Positions 1 through 11,914 of a stretch of DNA of 64,000 nucleotides are shown one piece after another. The stretch covers positions 3,782,001-3,846,000 of the forward strand of contig NC_085886.1 in assembly GCF_035222275.1 (NCBI RefSeq), in the 5' to 3' direction. The notes beneath the pieces were generated by a model. It saw only the letters and a list, made by a program, of their open reading frames with translations. It ran no database searches and had not been told where the DNA came from. Source of the DNA: Podospora bellae-mahoneyi. Taxonomy: Eukaryota; Ascomycota; Sordariomycetes; Sordariales; Podosporaceae. Position numbers and translations under genes: made by a program. How positions within the stretch are numbered: the first letter of the stretch is position 1; the number at the start of each line of letters is the position of its first letter.

Positions 1-45
1 ACCTTTTGCTGTCACATCATTGATACTGCCAGTCACTTAGGCAAG

Positions 46-1298
46 ATGCCTCCTTCTGGTCATCCGATTGATTGGGAGGCCCATCGGAAGATCTTCGAGG
101 ATTTGTATATGGTTCAGGACATGTCGCTCCCCGAGGTCATGAAGATCATGAGGGAAGATTATGGTGTGGAAGCCACGTAACTATGCCCCTTCTCTCGCTA
201 CATATCAGACTTGTAGCCACTAGATTGTTCGAATTCTGATACAGCTTAGTAAGAAAATGTACAAAAAGCGAATCAAGGCTTGGGGATTGTTCAAAAACAT
301 CAACGGAGACGAGATGTTGACGATGCTACGGATCAAGGAACATCGGCGCAGACAGGGCAAAATAACACAGTTCTATTTGCGCGGCAAGCCGGTCCTGGAC
401 TCAAAGCTTCGACGTTTTGCAACTCGTCATGGTGTAGTATTGGATGATGAAGACTTTGGTGGTGATGTGCAAGGTACAGCGCGCTCCTCTCTCACCCCAT
501 TGCTTTCACATCGTCTGATCAGAGCATAATTAGCTGCTCTCAGAGGCATCACTTTTTCAACCCCGGAGCCTGAAGATCGTACTGAAATCACCACCCCAAC
601 ACATGGCAACGCTCCACATCTGAGCCCAGTGATAAGCGATGCGGATGTGACATCTTTCGACTGCTTCGTGGGCTCACCAAACACAGACCCGCTCCAAGTG
701 CCACGTCGTGAATATCCAGATATATCATGGGATGTGCCCGTGTCTTCATCCCAGTCTCTTGCGGGTACGGCGTCTCCGACACATCAAGTTTACGCTTGTG
801 AGTATTTCACAATGAAGCTTTGACCGGCTTTAGAGGCTGTACTGACATTCGCTTTTAGGGCTGGAGGACGCGGATCATTCTCGGCTTGATGGTGATTATC
901 ACTTCCCGTCACTTTCCATGGGCCTGGAATCAGGACACGATGTTGTCCAGGCTTCAACCACCCAGTCATTTCCATATGGTCAACAGTTGGAATTTTATCA
1001 GCCCGCCGAAAGACCTTCCAACGACAGCCTAGTAGATCCAGCCCTGCCGTTCGGTCAGGCTCCAGAGTTCTTGTGGAACCCCGCTTCGTTTCATAATACA
1101 CTCATAAACAGCGAAGTCACTTTCACAGGACCCTCTCCTACCGAGGGAATAAACACAAACTTCGTAGCACGGGATGAGACAGCGGCTCTTCACTATGGCT
1201 TCTCCCAGGACCACAACAATACACCGGTGTCCTACGACGAGCATGATTCCATCAACTATGGTGGATGGTACGATGACAACTTTACCTGGCCCAGTTGA
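46..1298 (+). CDS. Clr5-domain protein, putative DNA-binding regulator
   Basis: Four exons: 46-176, 250-473, 534-797 and 859-1298, giving 352 residues in a single frame after splicing. The first 75 residues match the fungal Clr5 domain: an opening PIDWEAHRKIFEDLY, then SLPEVMKIM, then a spliced ATKKMYKKRIKAWGLFKN. The first intron falls between the alanine-threonine and the lysines, which is common in this family. The rest is low-complexity and rich in Ser, Pro, Asp and aromatic residues, with no catalytic domain. Clr5 domains are named after a fission yeast silencing factor and are thought to bind DNA or chromatin; any nuclear role here is inferred. The start at 46 was chosen because the domain normally begins near the N terminus. 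Upstream sequence is missing, so a longer N terminus cannot be excluded. Confidence 0.85.
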
Positions 1299-1819
1299 AG
1301 CAAGACAGGGCCACACCCAAGGCCCGGCTTTCCACTTTTCGTCTCACCAGTGGCTGATTGGTCTTCCTTCTAACCCGTTCTGCTTTTCTTTTGCAATTTC
1401 CTGTTTTGGTCTGGAGGACTATTTGGCTTTCTATACCCGTGTACGAATTCACAGCACCACACTTTACCATTTACCTATACCTTTCATTGTTTTCTTGAAG
1501 CTTTCGTTTCTGGTATCTCTCACGGCACACGTTTACGGAAGGTGTCAAGGGAAAGACGCCATTCAGATATCGTTTGGCGGTTGTTATATCAGTCTCCAAA
1601 CCTGTTTCACTGGTCTCTGTTCCACCCCCCTTTTTGCCCCCTTTCCTTGGCTGAGGACGATTTTTTTTTCTGGGGTTAGGAGACTAGGTACGTAGTGATA
1701 TCTCAACAGGGGCATTGTCTGCAAGATACACTGCTTTGTTCCTGTGCCTGATCTGGTCCCCTTTACTCGAGGGGGGACAATACATTGTCGGAATCCTTTG
1801 TCCTGGCACTTGACTAACT
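1299..1819. other. Intergenic stretch, 3' and 5' flanks
   Basis: Pyrimidine-rich sequence following the Clr5 gene. A CTAAC-like element lies at 1814-1818 just before the next reading frame. Nothing else is recognisable. Confidence 0.5.
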
Positions 1820-2410
1820 ATGAATCAAAGGGCTCGGTTGCTTTGTTCTGTTAACTTGGGCATTGTTTTTCCAGATATACGAACAGGAAGTGACATGTCA
1901 GATGGGCCATTTATTTGCCCTCTTGAAGATGCCACGGATTGGGGCCTCGACCTGGTAAGGAGCGCCCAGGCCTATGTCAGGGCCACCATTCACTACCCTG
2001 ATTTCCAGCGGGGCATGCAGGCCATGCCTTTCCGGCAGTCAACGGATCGGGATAACTGGTCTACCAACTTGCGGGAGAAGCTCATGAAATTCGCCAGCGA
2101 GCGCGGCTGGAACCACCCTAATTTCCGGTCTGTGAACGAGGAGGACATTTTTCAAGAATGGCGTGAGCGCCAAAACGGGAGGAATAGGGACGACGAGGTC
2201 CAGGTTAACTTTTCAACGGGTCCTGATGCAATTTTCGAGACCATGGATGATGAGTACATGGACTTGGCCAGAGTGGCTATGTCTCGTTACTTGAGGAATG
2301 AAGTGCCTCGTGTTGAACGTGAGGACACTGACTCTGGCTCCGATGCTTTAGACTCCGATTCTTCTGGCTCTTCCGACTTCGAGTTCTCAGACTCTGACTG
2401 GTGGTCATAG
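1820..2410 (+). CDS. Hypothetical acidic-tailed protein
   Basis: An open frame of 196 codons. The family is not recognised. The central part (about residues 30-140) is mixed and looks globular, with aromatic and charged residues (DWGLDLVRSAQAYV, FQEWRERQ). The last 35 residues are almost entirely Ser, Asp and Glu and end in SDSDWWS. An alternative in-frame ATG at 1895 (MSDGPF) would drop 25 residues. A pyrimidine run ending in CCAG at about 1866-1874 just before it suggests a 5' leader intron, so the shorter form may be the real product. Codon usage is consistent with a gene, and a long acidic Ser/Asp tail is typical of nuclear or scaffold proteins, but no function is assigned. Confidence 0.55.
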   Translation: MNQRARLLCSVNLGIVFPDIRTGSDMSDGPFICPLEDATDWGLDLVRSAQAYVRATIHYPDFQRGMQAMPFRQSTDRDNWSTNLREKLMKFASERGWNHPNFRSVNEEDIFQEWRERQNGRNRDDEVQVNFSTGPDAIFETMDDEYMDLARVAMSRYLRNEVPRVEREDTDSGSDALDSDSSGSSDFEFSDSDWWS

Positions 2411-3208
2411 TACCTGAGATAAGTGAGTTACAGTTCCTTTTTCCTTTGCACAATAGATAATATCTGGGTAGGAGGGAGGTACCTATCGACTTCACCTCAC
2501 CATCTGGGAATTTTGCTGAAGGATAATTGATACTGTACTAAACGTTTTCTTCCAATTCTGAATACCCTCATATTGATCAAGTATTTTGACCATGTGATGC
2601 ATCACCCATGTACTTAGACCGGTCTTCTTGCTCGTGACACTTTTTGCGGTGATGTGCGAACTCACAAGCACAACTCATTCTCCTTCCCCATATTGCCGAT
2701 TTGACCCTAAAATCGCCTCCGCCTCTTAGTAGGTAGGTAGCCTTTTGTTTAAGGTTCAAGAACGCTCGACTGCGGTTTTCAGTTCGTTGCCTGTCTGTTC
2801 ACCACATTATCTCTATTGTTATCTATAAGTTATTAACTTTGTGATCAGAGCAAAACGCCAAGTTGACATGGTGAAACATGGCTTGCAATGCTATTATTAC
2901 CTGGAACTTGGCTGCCGCATACGGTACTAGACTTCAACCCGTAGCATGGCAGGTCCCCGGATAAGACCCTGAAACCGGGTATTGGGAGCCGACAGCATCT
3001 TTATTTAGATGCCGGGACGGACACCACCTGGTGGCGCTTGGCGTGACCACTCCAAGGATGCGGGGAATTCCCGTCCAGGGATTTTGTATAAATAAGTAAA
3101 TGCTGCTGACATCACACGGTGCATGCCTAGCCCATATTGTCAATCCCTCTGTGTCAAACTCATATTCCACGTACCCGCCGGCAACACCGTCTGTGATAGC
3201 ACCATCCA
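2411..3208. other. Intergenic stretch
   Basis: Promoter-sized spacer before the aldo/keto reductase. It contains only short unsupported frames. A TATAAATAA-like element lies near 3086-3095, about 115 bp before the ATG, and could be that gene's TATA box. Confidence 0.4.
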
Positions 3209-4299
3209 ATGGCACCTCCAGCCAAGCTTCCCACCCGCAGGCTGGGCAAAAACGGCCCTGAAATCCCAGCCATCGGTTTCGGGTTGATGGGACTGAGCAC
3301 TGGATACGGCTCTGTCGGGTGAGTGAAGCACTCCAGTCTCATCATGACGATGTTGAATGAGACTAACTCCCTCACAGGTCGGATGAAGACCGCCTCAAAG
3401 TGCTCGACCGAGCCTGGGAACTAGGCTACACCAACTGGGACTCGGCCGACATGTACGCCGATAGCGAAGACCTGCTGGGGAAGTGGTTCGCCCTCCACCC
3501 CGAACGCCGCGCCGACATCTTCCTCGCCACTAAATTTGCCCTCCAGTACGGCCCCAACGGCCTGACCATCAACAGTTCCCCGGCCTACTGCCGCCAGCAG
3601 TGCGAAAAGAGCCTCCGGCGGCTCGGGACATCGTACATCGACCTCTACTACATCCACCGCGTAGACGGCAAGACGCCCATCGAGCACACCATGGCCGAGC
3701 TGGTCAAGCTGAAAGCCGAGGGCAAGATCCGGCACATTGGGATTTCGGCTGCGTCGGCGGATACAGTTCGCCGGGCTGCTGCCATCGACCATGTTGATGC
3801 CTACCAGGTGGAATACAGCCCTTGGTCACTCGACATTGAAGGGCCCGAGACCAATTACTTGCTTCAGACCTGCCGGGACTTGGGCATCGCCGTTTTTGCG
3901 TACTCCCCGCTGGGAAGGGGCATCATGACGGGTCAGATCAAGTCGCCGGATGACTTTGAGCCTGGGGACTTGAGACGGCTGTTTCCCCGGTTCAGCAAGG
4001 AGAACTTCCCCAAGAATCTGGCGCTGGTGGAAAAGTTCAGGATCATGGCGGACAAGAAGGGTTGCACGCCTGGTCAGTTGACTGTGGCTTGGTTGATGGC
4101 GCAGGGGGAGGATATCTTTCCCATTCCGGGGACGAAGAATATCAAGTACTTGGAGGAGAACGTCGGCGCGGTGCGGGTGGAGGTGAGTGAAGACGAGGAG
4201 AGGGAGATACGGGGTTGGTTGAACGACTTTGGGTTTGCGGGGATACGGGTGCCGCCTGGGTTGTTGGATGAGTTTAATGACACGCCTCCTCTGTCGTAG
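3209..4299 (+). CDS. Aldo/keto reductase
   Basis: Two exons (3209-3318 and 3378-4299) encode 343 residues, a normal length for the family. It is a TIM-barrel NADPH-dependent oxidoreductase that reduces carbonyls to alcohols in the cytosol. The catalytic tetrad is visible: Asp58 in NWDSADMY, Tyr63, Lys89 in LATKF and His130 in YYIHRVD. The cofactor-binding end shows PIPGTKN near residue 300, and FGLMGLS near residue 25 matches the AKR13 / yakc-like subgroup. The 59-bp intron begins GTGAGT and interrupts a Gly codon. The ATG at 3209 sits directly before the canonical PTRRLGKNGPEIPAIGFG start of the domain. The substrate is unknown; the gene is monocistronic and has no obvious partner. Confidence 0.93.
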
Positions 4300-5120
4300 G
4301 CATCATGAGACTGAGGTAGTAATTAATCGTTGATGATTCCACGCCAGCTGAAGTGTAATCTGGGGTACCTATCAGGTTGCGTGCATGTAAGGGGGCTGGT
4401 TGACTGAGCGCCAAGCCGATTCCTGGAAAGCGGCACGGATCGCCCAACCGAGGCGCTACCAATTCTTCATGTAGCGGGCGGGTCGCTGCAGGGTGCACTG
4501 TGCGCCCGTCTCGATCAACATGACACCCGACGACTTGCTCTGTTCGCTTCACTCAGCTTGCTGGCGACACACACACACAGCACAAAGAGGGAAATCAAGG
4601 CGGACATGGCGGCTACCACTCGATCACGACAAGTTCTCCCATTGTCTCGTTCGGGGTTCACCCGACTGCAGGTGGCCCAGCCTCCAGCGGATGGCGCTGC
4701 TGGCCAAGCGCTGAGGTTGGCCGCCTGGAGACAAGCAGGGGTTTTAGTAGAGGCTCTGATTTGTTGACATGGGGACACCCTCATGCACTGTAGATCCCCG
4801 ACATCTAGCCCACAGTGTCAGCCAGCCATTAACTGCAGCTCCTTCTTCCTCTGGTGGTTTGTCGGGGGGCGGTCAGCTACTTTTTGGGATGCCCGAATGG
4901 TCTTGGTTTGGGGGAAACAAAACTCGGCAAAGCTGTACGTCTCATTCGTGGTTCTCACGATCGACTCTGCACACCCGAGACCCGGTCTGAGGACTTGATT
5001 TGTGAGAGTGGCTGTGAGACATTGTATCACGGGCTTTGGGTGAGGATAAAAGCCATTCTTCTCCTCTTTGACCCTCGGTTCCTGGCAGGGCCTCTACAAG
5101 AATGACCATACCTGCTCTCC
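4300..5120. other. Intergenic stretch
   Basis: No convincing gene. A short (AC)n run lies at about 4567-4580. The overlapping frames on both strands look like shadows with no family resemblance. Confidence 0.4.
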
Positions 5121-7159
5121 ATGGCCTCACCGCTTGATCCTGCTCACCCCCATCGCCGGGGGACGCCGAAGAGACTGATTGTCTGCTGTGATGGAACATG
5201 GATGAACTCGCTGGGAAAAAAAGGGTATGCCACGTCGAGGTTCGATTCGTCATGATAATACTGGGACACTAACGACGTAAAGGCACGAACCGCCCTCAAA
5301 TGTGACCCGCATCTCGCGTGTTCTCTGCCGCACCTGCAGTGATGGCAGGCCCCAGATCATCAACTACTTCGCCGGTGTAGGTACAGCTAACGGCCTGGAC
5401 CAGTTCACCGGCGGAGCGTTCGGCATGGGGCTGGACGCAGACATCCGAGAGGTGTACAACTTCTTGTGCACCAACTACGTCGACGGGGACGACATCATAC
5501 TGATTGGCTTCAGCAGAGGAGCGTTTACTGCCCGTAGCGTCGCTGATATGGTCGCGAGCGTGGGACTGTTGACGCCGGAAGGGCTGGACAAATTTTTTGC
5601 CATCTTTGATGATTACGAAAACATGGGCTCGTCGTCCAGAGACACGGACGACTTTCTGATTGACGGGCTGGAGGAGTACAAGGGACAGCATGGGCAGAAG
5701 AAGATTGAGTGGGAGGAGAGGAGGAAGGAGACGTACAAGCGGGGTTTGAGGGAGAAGAAGCTCACGCGGGATACGTTCCATGCTGGAGCTGGAGAGATTG
5801 GCGAGGAGATCAAAATCAAGGCTCTTGCGGTTTGGGACACGGTGGGAACACTTGGGATCCCGCCTGCTCCAGTGATCGGTGTTCGAGGAAGCGCTGATCA
5901 ATGGAGGTTCACCAACACGCAAATCTCGGCCAAGGTCGAGAACGCCTTTCAGGCTTTGGCTCTTGATGAGCCGAGATATGCTTTCAGGCCTGCCCTCTGG
6001 GAGAGGGTACCTGGAAGTACAACAAACCTGAAGCAGGTATGGTTTCCTGGTAACCATGGGAATGTCGGTGGTGGTTGGTGGGACCAACAGATATCAGACA
6101 TCACACTGGCCTGTAAGTTCTGCCTCCTCTTTGGCGTGGGCTGTGCTGATATTAAATACAGGGATGTGTGATCAACTCTCGACATTGGGACTGGAGTTCA
6201 ATCACCCACGCATGACCAATATGTTTTTGGAATCACTGCGCTTCTCCGCTGCTCACCCCTTCCCTTTCTCGCCGCAATCAAAGACTTCGTCGATTGGGTC
6301 AGTGGCCAAGTCCATCATCCCCAGATCCATGAGCAAGCTCCTTCGCGGAGGAAGGAACTCCTCGTCAAACGGGACCACCAACGGGAATGGCACCGCCAAT
6401 GGAAGTGCGAGCTTGGCTCCAGGAAGCCCCAAGCCTTGGGGCCACGCTGCCGTCTTTCGACACCCCTTCTCAGCCCCCAAACGAGATCCTCACGAGTGTG
6501 ATGGAAAGCATGACCACCCCGATGGCCCCTTGCCCCAGTTGTGGCAGTTTGCTCGGCCTTGGGGCCTGGGTTTGATCAGAAGTCCTACCAGTGTAGTGAC
6601 CACTGTGGCCGGCAAGACCGTTCGGCGTCCTGGCCTGTTTATGCGGGTTGATGAAGACACAAACGAAGATACCAGCGAGCCTTTGCTTGGTACGAGCGAG
6701 AGGATACACGCTTGTGTCAGGATCCGGTTGGCCTGTGGAGGGTTGGGGTTAGATGACAAAGATGTCTGGACCTGCGACTCCCTCCTCAAGTCTGAAACAG
6801 CTGAGGAGGGTGACAAGAGGAGAAAAGGAGGCCCGTTGTGGAAGTTGGAAAGGGGTAGTGCGCTGAGTAGCGGCGAAGAACAATTCGTCAAGGCCTGGAG
6901 AATCCGGCCGAGAGAACTGACGCTTGGCACTGACGAGTATCCTGAGCGATGCATGTATCCTGTCGGAGAGTTTGATCATCACTGGAAGTGGGTTTATCAA
7001 AGGAAGGCGGTGGGGGAAGGCCAGGCTAGGGTGCCACAGGAGGTTGCTTTACCTGAAGAGCCGCTAGTGGGATATTGGGAGAGATATCTGCTTGCGCTTT
7101 TGGTCGGGGAGGCAGATGTGTGGCGGTTTGCTCAGCAGGAGATTGTTAATGGGAAGTAG
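5121..7159 (+). CDS. DUF2235 alpha/beta hydrolase
   Basis: Three exons (5121-5224, 5283-6112, 6162-7159) encode 643 residues. The DUF2235 domain runs from about residue 17 to 350. It opens with RLIVCCDGTW, followed by PPSNVTRISR and a Gly-rich NYFAGVGT. The nucleophile elbow is GFSRGA with Ser112. The acid is probably Asp220 in AVWDTVGTLG, and the histidine His293 in PGNHGNVGGG. This is the catalytic fold also seen in Tle1-type phospholipases, so an esterase or lipase activity is likely but the substrate is unknown. The C-terminal 290 residues include a Gly/Asn/Ser-rich linker (about 360-400) and a conserved-looking end with YPVGEFDHHWKWVYQRK. Splicing is supported by restoring the conserved ITLAWMCDQL across intron 2. 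No signal peptide or membrane segment is seen, so it is probably cytosolic. Confidence 0.9.
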
Positions 7160-7528
7160 CGGTGGATTGGATAATGGTCTGAGAGAATCTGTGCTGTCCG
7201 AGGTAGGTAGTTTAGTTTGGTGTTTGGTAGGATGGCAAAACGGGCAATGGAAGTGTGTGTTGTTTGCAAAGCAAAACCTCCGATGAGGTCTATGGGTTTC
7301 CGGGGCGAGGCTGAGGATCAACCATCCCTTCATTACACGTGTGCTTGAGGAGTCTCTGCGAAATCACGGAGATCAGTGAAACCTTAGGAATCATGAGTCA
7401 CATTCTTACTTTCCGCCTCTTCCACTACCTGATTCCATCCGTCCTCAATTTGACCCACCCCACAACAACCTTGCTCCTTGCCTTGAGAGTCAAATTTTCA
7501 CCATCCACCTCAGCAAATCAGTTTAACA
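7160..7528. other. Intergenic stretch before the initiator tRNA
   Basis: Terminator region of the hydrolase gene and 5' flank of the tRNA. No gene is seen. Confidence 0.4.
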
Positions 7529-7600
7529 AGCTGCGTGGCGCAGCGGAAGCGCGCCGGGCTCATAACCCGGAGGTCACTCGATCGAAACGAGTCGCAGCTA
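7529..7600 (+). tRNA. Initiator tRNA-Met (CAT)
   Basis: 72 nt, no intron. The acceptor stem AGCTGCG pairs fully with CGCAGCT, so the first pair is A:U. The anticodon stem has three consecutive G:C pairs around CTCATAA. The T-loop reads ATCGAAA, with A at the usual T54 position. A1:U72, GGG:CCC and A54 together are the signature of the eukaryotic initiator tRNA rather than the elongator. A-box (TGGCGCAGCGG) and B-box (GATCGAAAC) promoter elements are internal. Confidence 0.95.
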
Positions 7601-9277
7601 AATTATCGTTTGCTTTTTGCACTTTTCTCCCACAGCCTCTCAACACTTCCCTCGCCCGAATTTCACACCTAACGATAACCTCTAGTTAGGTACACGGACC
7701 AGCTCGCGGATGCCATGGCGCTCTTATATTATGGTTTGCTTTTGCTTTCGATGTTTGAGCGTGTTTCCTGACTTCCACTGTTGACTTCAAACATGGTACT
7801 TCCTGTATAAGACAGCCCGTGCATATCTATCTACGCAGCAGCAACACCATGCCTATGACAAGGTTCACACAGAGCCGCAACTTCATCGAGTTCGAACCCG
7901 AAACTACCTGTGGTTACGGTCTGTCGGGAAATACACAGCGAGGTGGTGCAGGAAGATGTAGAGAAAGAGCATGATAAGAAGTTCTGAGGCGACCATGATA
8001 GTTTGGACACCACTACTATATAGATATTTGCCACGGTTCCGGTTAAGCACCTCCAGCAAAGCAGGGGTTGCAGAGGAAATTCTCCTTCTGTGATAAAAGC
8101 CAAGTATCCCAATCCATGGGGCGTTGTTAGGACGACCAGCAGCACGCCCACGGACCACTCGCAGTATAATGAAGAGATCAAAACCCAGGACTTTGCGAGC
8201 ATATCACTTAGAACGGCAACCGACTATGCCAGTTATGCCGAGCATCAGAGATACGACCTTGCGGTGACCGAGTGTAGGTAATTGGGTTGAGGGCTTGGAT
8301 GACCTGGAACAGGAAAGAGAAGAGAGACTCGAGATGAAGGGTGAACCGAGAAGGAAACGGAGATTTTTGGCATTCAAGAAGAGGGATCGTGGGGGGTATT
8401 GCCTCAAGTGTTGGCACGACTCTAATGATTGAACAGGAGTGATGAGAGCAAAAGAAGCAGAAGAGCGTTGATGAGTGAGTACCTAGGCGTCTAGACCGCC
8501 ACGGAACAAAATCCAGCCAGCCAGTGCCGACTTTTTTACTTCACTGGAAATGTTCAATTCAAAGTGTCACAAAGTGAGCCAGTTATAAGTTTAACACCTT
8601 TCAAGTCACTCCTTGGAAAGAGCAACTGCCCAGAAACTTAGAGGTTAGTATGTACTTGGTAAAATTTCAAGGACCATTAGGCACCTATCCTCAGCTCTGT
8701 TGTAAAGCCTTCTCCTGCCAACCGAGATTTAGATGGCGACATCGAGTTAGAACAGACATTGCACAAGATGCATGAGGCCAGGACTCGACGTAAAATGGTC
8801 GCTCGGTGGAGTCCGGAGATGGAACCAAAGGAGCAAGTGAATATGGAAGGTTCGGCTTTAGGTTTTCATCCGGACTATTCCAAGCCTCTAGAAAGTCGCT
8901 CCCAACCCCCTACGGCCCGCCTGCAACCACGAGAGTCACGAGAAGAGCCCGTGAGCCCGAAAATTCTGCTTTGGATAAGGTAAGAGCAACTGTTCAGGGA
9001 GGTGAGCACAGGCGAATACCCCCAAAAAGAGGGCCCCTAGGTGAACTGCGGGTTTGGGCGTCTTCAGTCCTCTATAAAGGCAGCGTCCTCATCCTTCTTC
9101 TCTTCTCCCCCATCCTACTCTCTCATCACCATCTTCATCCGGGGACCGGAGCTGGAACTTTCTACGCTTATCCAGCCGTTCACCTTCATTGCCAAACACC
9201 GCATTTTCCTTTCATCAACGTCTTACTCTTCACCATCAATCAAACCTACCCTATTTCATTACCTACACTTCATCACG
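7601..9277. other. Intergenic stretch and promoter of the 9.3-kb gene
   Basis: No gene is convincingly supported. Between 7830 and 8420 the minus strand has hydrophobic frames that cannot be joined into a recognisable protein. The last 200 bp is a C/T-rich leader typical of highly expressed fungal genes. Confidence 0.4.
9073..9078 (+). promoter_or_regulatory. TATA box (TATAAA)
   Basis: TATAAA lies 200 bp before the ATG at 9278 and is followed by a CT-rich leader (about 9090-9277), as in strongly transcribed fungal genes. Confidence 0.5.
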
Positions 9278-10090
9278 ATGGGACCTTCCGCTTCTTCAAA
9301 CACCGTTTGTCTCGAGCACCACTGGGCCTTCGGGATGCTTCTCAAACTCAGCCAGCAGCCTTCCTGCGTTTACGACAAGCAAACTGAGATGGCCATCAGA
9401 AACGGCTGGGAAGACCCTGCGGCTGGGTGGAAGGGGACCGTATCACCCAACACAACAGGTAGCAGAACCTTCACACAGGACAACACAGCCCAGCCCACAG
9501 TCGAGCACGCCGAGCACGTCACACCGCCCAAGACAGTCTTTTACGACCCGGATGACGTCTTTGGCTCATCACACGCCTTCGACACTGCGGCCCAGAAGCG
9601 CGCCTCTGCCCTATTCGACTTGGAGGCCGGCGAAGACAGCGCGAGGGTCTTCCTCAAGACCCCCGCCGATTTCAACAAGTACGCCGCCAATATGAAAGAT
9701 AAGCGGCCACTGCTCCAGTTCACGAGGAGAATGTGGAGGTTTGACCCCGACGTCGACCTCGATCTTCGTTTGCAGAAGAGGCGAGAATCCACCGTTCGGA
9801 TGAAGAGGTTCTCACACAAATCCCAACACTTTGAGCCTGAGGAGAAGAAGGATGATAGCGAGGACGACAGCCACTCCGACCAAGATCATCACTCGGGCTA
9901 TTTGAAAGAAGGTCATTCGGAGAAGCAACACCTCGATGAGTTTGACGCTAGCGACGATGAGACAGACTCTGATCAGGACTACCACACTGGCTACTTGAAA
10001 GAAGGCCGTTCAAACAAGCAAAAGCGCGATCAGGTGGACACCAGGGAGATTCGCGTTCTTGATGGCGAGACGTTCACTTGGTGGTGGTAG
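9278..10090 (+). CDS. Hypothetical acidic protein with an internal duplication
   Basis: Intronless, 270 residues. No known family is recognised. The ATG at 9278 (context CATCACGATGG) was chosen over upstream codons because a TATA box and CT-rich leader precede it. The middle part has a recognisable FDLEAGEDSARVFLKTP and a basic segment with RRMWRFDPDVDLDLR. The C-terminal third contains two copies of a unit of about 33 residues, each with SDQD(H/Y)H(S/T)GYLKEG followed by Ser/Asn-Lys-Gln, separated by acidic Asp/Glu/Ser sequence. The protein ends FTWWW. There is no signal peptide or membrane segment. The charged, repetitive C terminus suggests an intrinsically disordered region. The protein may be lineage-specific. 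Confidence 0.72.
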   Translation: MGPSASSNTVCLEHHWAFGMLLKLSQQPSCVYDKQTEMAIRNGWEDPAAGWKGTVSPNTTGSRTFTQDNTAQPTVEHAEHVTPPKTVFYDPDDVFGSSHAFDTAAQKRASALFDLEAGEDSARVFLKTPADFNKYAANMKDKRPLLQFTRRMWRFDPDVDLDLRLQKRRESTVRMKRFSHKSQHFEPEEKKDDSEDDSHSDQDHHSGYLKEGHSEKQHLDEFDASDDETDSDQDYHTGYLKEGRSNKQKRDQVDTREIRVLDGETFTWWW

Positions 10091-11914
10091 AGAACAGTTT
10101 CTTCCGCCAACTATTGAAGAGTGCCGCCATCTGCGAATGAAGCACACACGCACGCACAAGCTGACGAGCAGTGTGAAAAGATTCACTCGTACAGAAGACC
10201 TCGGTTTCCAGGTATGTCATCTGGCAAAAGATTCCGCCAAAGTTGAAATTAACGGAAATGACAGCGAACCAAAAACAGATATCGAGACGAGGAAGGGGGA
10301 CAGGACACGATGGAGGCAGGAACGACGCGATTGAGGAAGGAGCGACTGGGGAGCCCATCTGAACATAGGGCAGCATTTGTATATAGCATGAATTGGCGAT
10401 ACATGACAGCTTGATCATGGCCCCGAGGTGGATGAACTGTTCTCTCCGTCTAGTCCTGCCTCATTGCTACCCGGTCTTGTCAGGGCTGTGTTCAAAGAAA
10501 CCCTCAAGTGGTCGGTCATCGTAGATGGTGTGTTGAAAAGGTGCCTGGGCGAGGTGGAGTAAGAATATACAAGCTCCTTGTCCTCCTGACGGCCATACAG
10601 GCACAAATCATATTTGGGAACAAGTCCGTCACTCTGAAATTGGAGAGAACGTCAAGATCTTTGGCGAAAACCCAGAGTCCCGCCGTCCACAGCGCTTCTC
10701 CTCTTCGGGTGCAAAATCGGTCAGAACGTAAGAGCGGCGCTCTGTAAGCCCATGGGACTTCAAATTCAGACGAATGGTACAGTCGTTTCCGTTTCACTAC
10801 TGTTCGGTGATATTGACCCCTAGCTCATCACACATATTGGTTTCGGTGAAATGGAATCCTTCCCGCATGAGACATGGGATGTCGTCGCTGGCGACCAAGA
10901 GAACTGCACACCATGCTACCTTGTATGTGTTCGTTCATGCCATGGAGTAATATTGTAAGTTTGATACTGAAAGTGGGACAACGTTGGTTCCAAATTGCTG
11001 CCAATTTGGTCTTCGAGTCCGTCGTCATGGTGCGCGCAGATGGCTTCTCCTCAGTCGATTCCATCATCTCAGTATCGCGAAGTTGGTCCAAGAATCCGGA
11101 TCATGCCAATAGGTGTTTTACAGGGGATCAATAAACCCTTCAGCTCTTTTGTGTGAGCCTTGCTCACAGCCCTAATCAGAAGCCCATGGTGGTGGAATTT
11201 GCTCATTCAGACGCAGAACTTTGGAAGAGGCGCTGCTAGGCGAGAGCAGGCATTGTGCCACGACAGCCTTCATAACCACACGGTCACAAATTTGCTCATG
11301 TTCTTTGAGCGCACTCAACAGCCGCACCGAAGGAGGTTACCACAACCATCACATGTCACCGCCAACGTCGGGATATTTTTTCTCCCCCTCGCCCGCGAGT
11401 GCCGTCCAGAACAATGCGGGGAAGATAGCGACCGGGCCGACACAAGCTTCTTGGTTCTCTCTAGCTCCCTCCACAGCCCGCACTTCCCCGGACGAAAAAA
11501 GTGGAGCCCCATCCTTTTCCCCGGAGCCAGGGCGGAGCATCCGTCCTCAACATCGGGATGATCCCGTCTTGTTGGACCCCCTTCCCGGCCGGCAGATGGT
11601 GTTTCTGTCGTCACTGCCCTCGGACGTTTGCTCGCGACGCGATCGGGGGCACGCAATCTCTTGGCCCGGTGTCCGGTGGCGGGTAACAGCTGCACTCACT
11701 TCGCGATGATTGCCAGCCAGTACATGTGTAGGACAGGAATCGCACAACAGATTTATATACGCTGGCTTACCTATGCTCTTGCACTTGCCGATCCCTGGCT
11801 CGGCCTTCTAGATTTCTCACTTACAGCCAACCCCAGCTCAACACCGGTCTTATTCGCCCACCTTCTGCTGTCGATCATATCTAGGTACCTACCTTATCCA
11901 AGCATTCACACGCA
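10091..11914. other. Intergenic stretch with monooxygenase promoter
   Basis: 1.8 kb without a supported gene. A GC-rich part (about 11340-11700) gives overlapping frames on both strands that look like compositional shadows. The 3' end is the promoter of the flavoprotein monooxygenase. Confidence 0.4.
11753..11760 (+). promoter_or_regulatory. TATA box of the monooxygenase gene
   Basis: TTATATAC lies about 155 bp upstream of the ATG at 11915. It is a plausible core promoter, placed by position only. Confidence 0.4.

Noticed and set aside
2396-2407. Trp-ending C termini in two neighbouring unknown proteins (SDWWS here, FTWWW at 10.09 kb)
   Set aside because: Two cases without other similarity are most likely coincidence.
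7831-8202. Hydrophobic minus-strand frames of 84-123 codons
   Set aside because: The frames overlap each other, show no family motif and cannot be joined by credible splice sites into one protein.
11160-11709. Overlapping 126-162-codon frames on both strands
   Set aside because: They fall in a GC-rich promoter region; amino-acid composition is erratic and all frames are open because stop codons are rare there.
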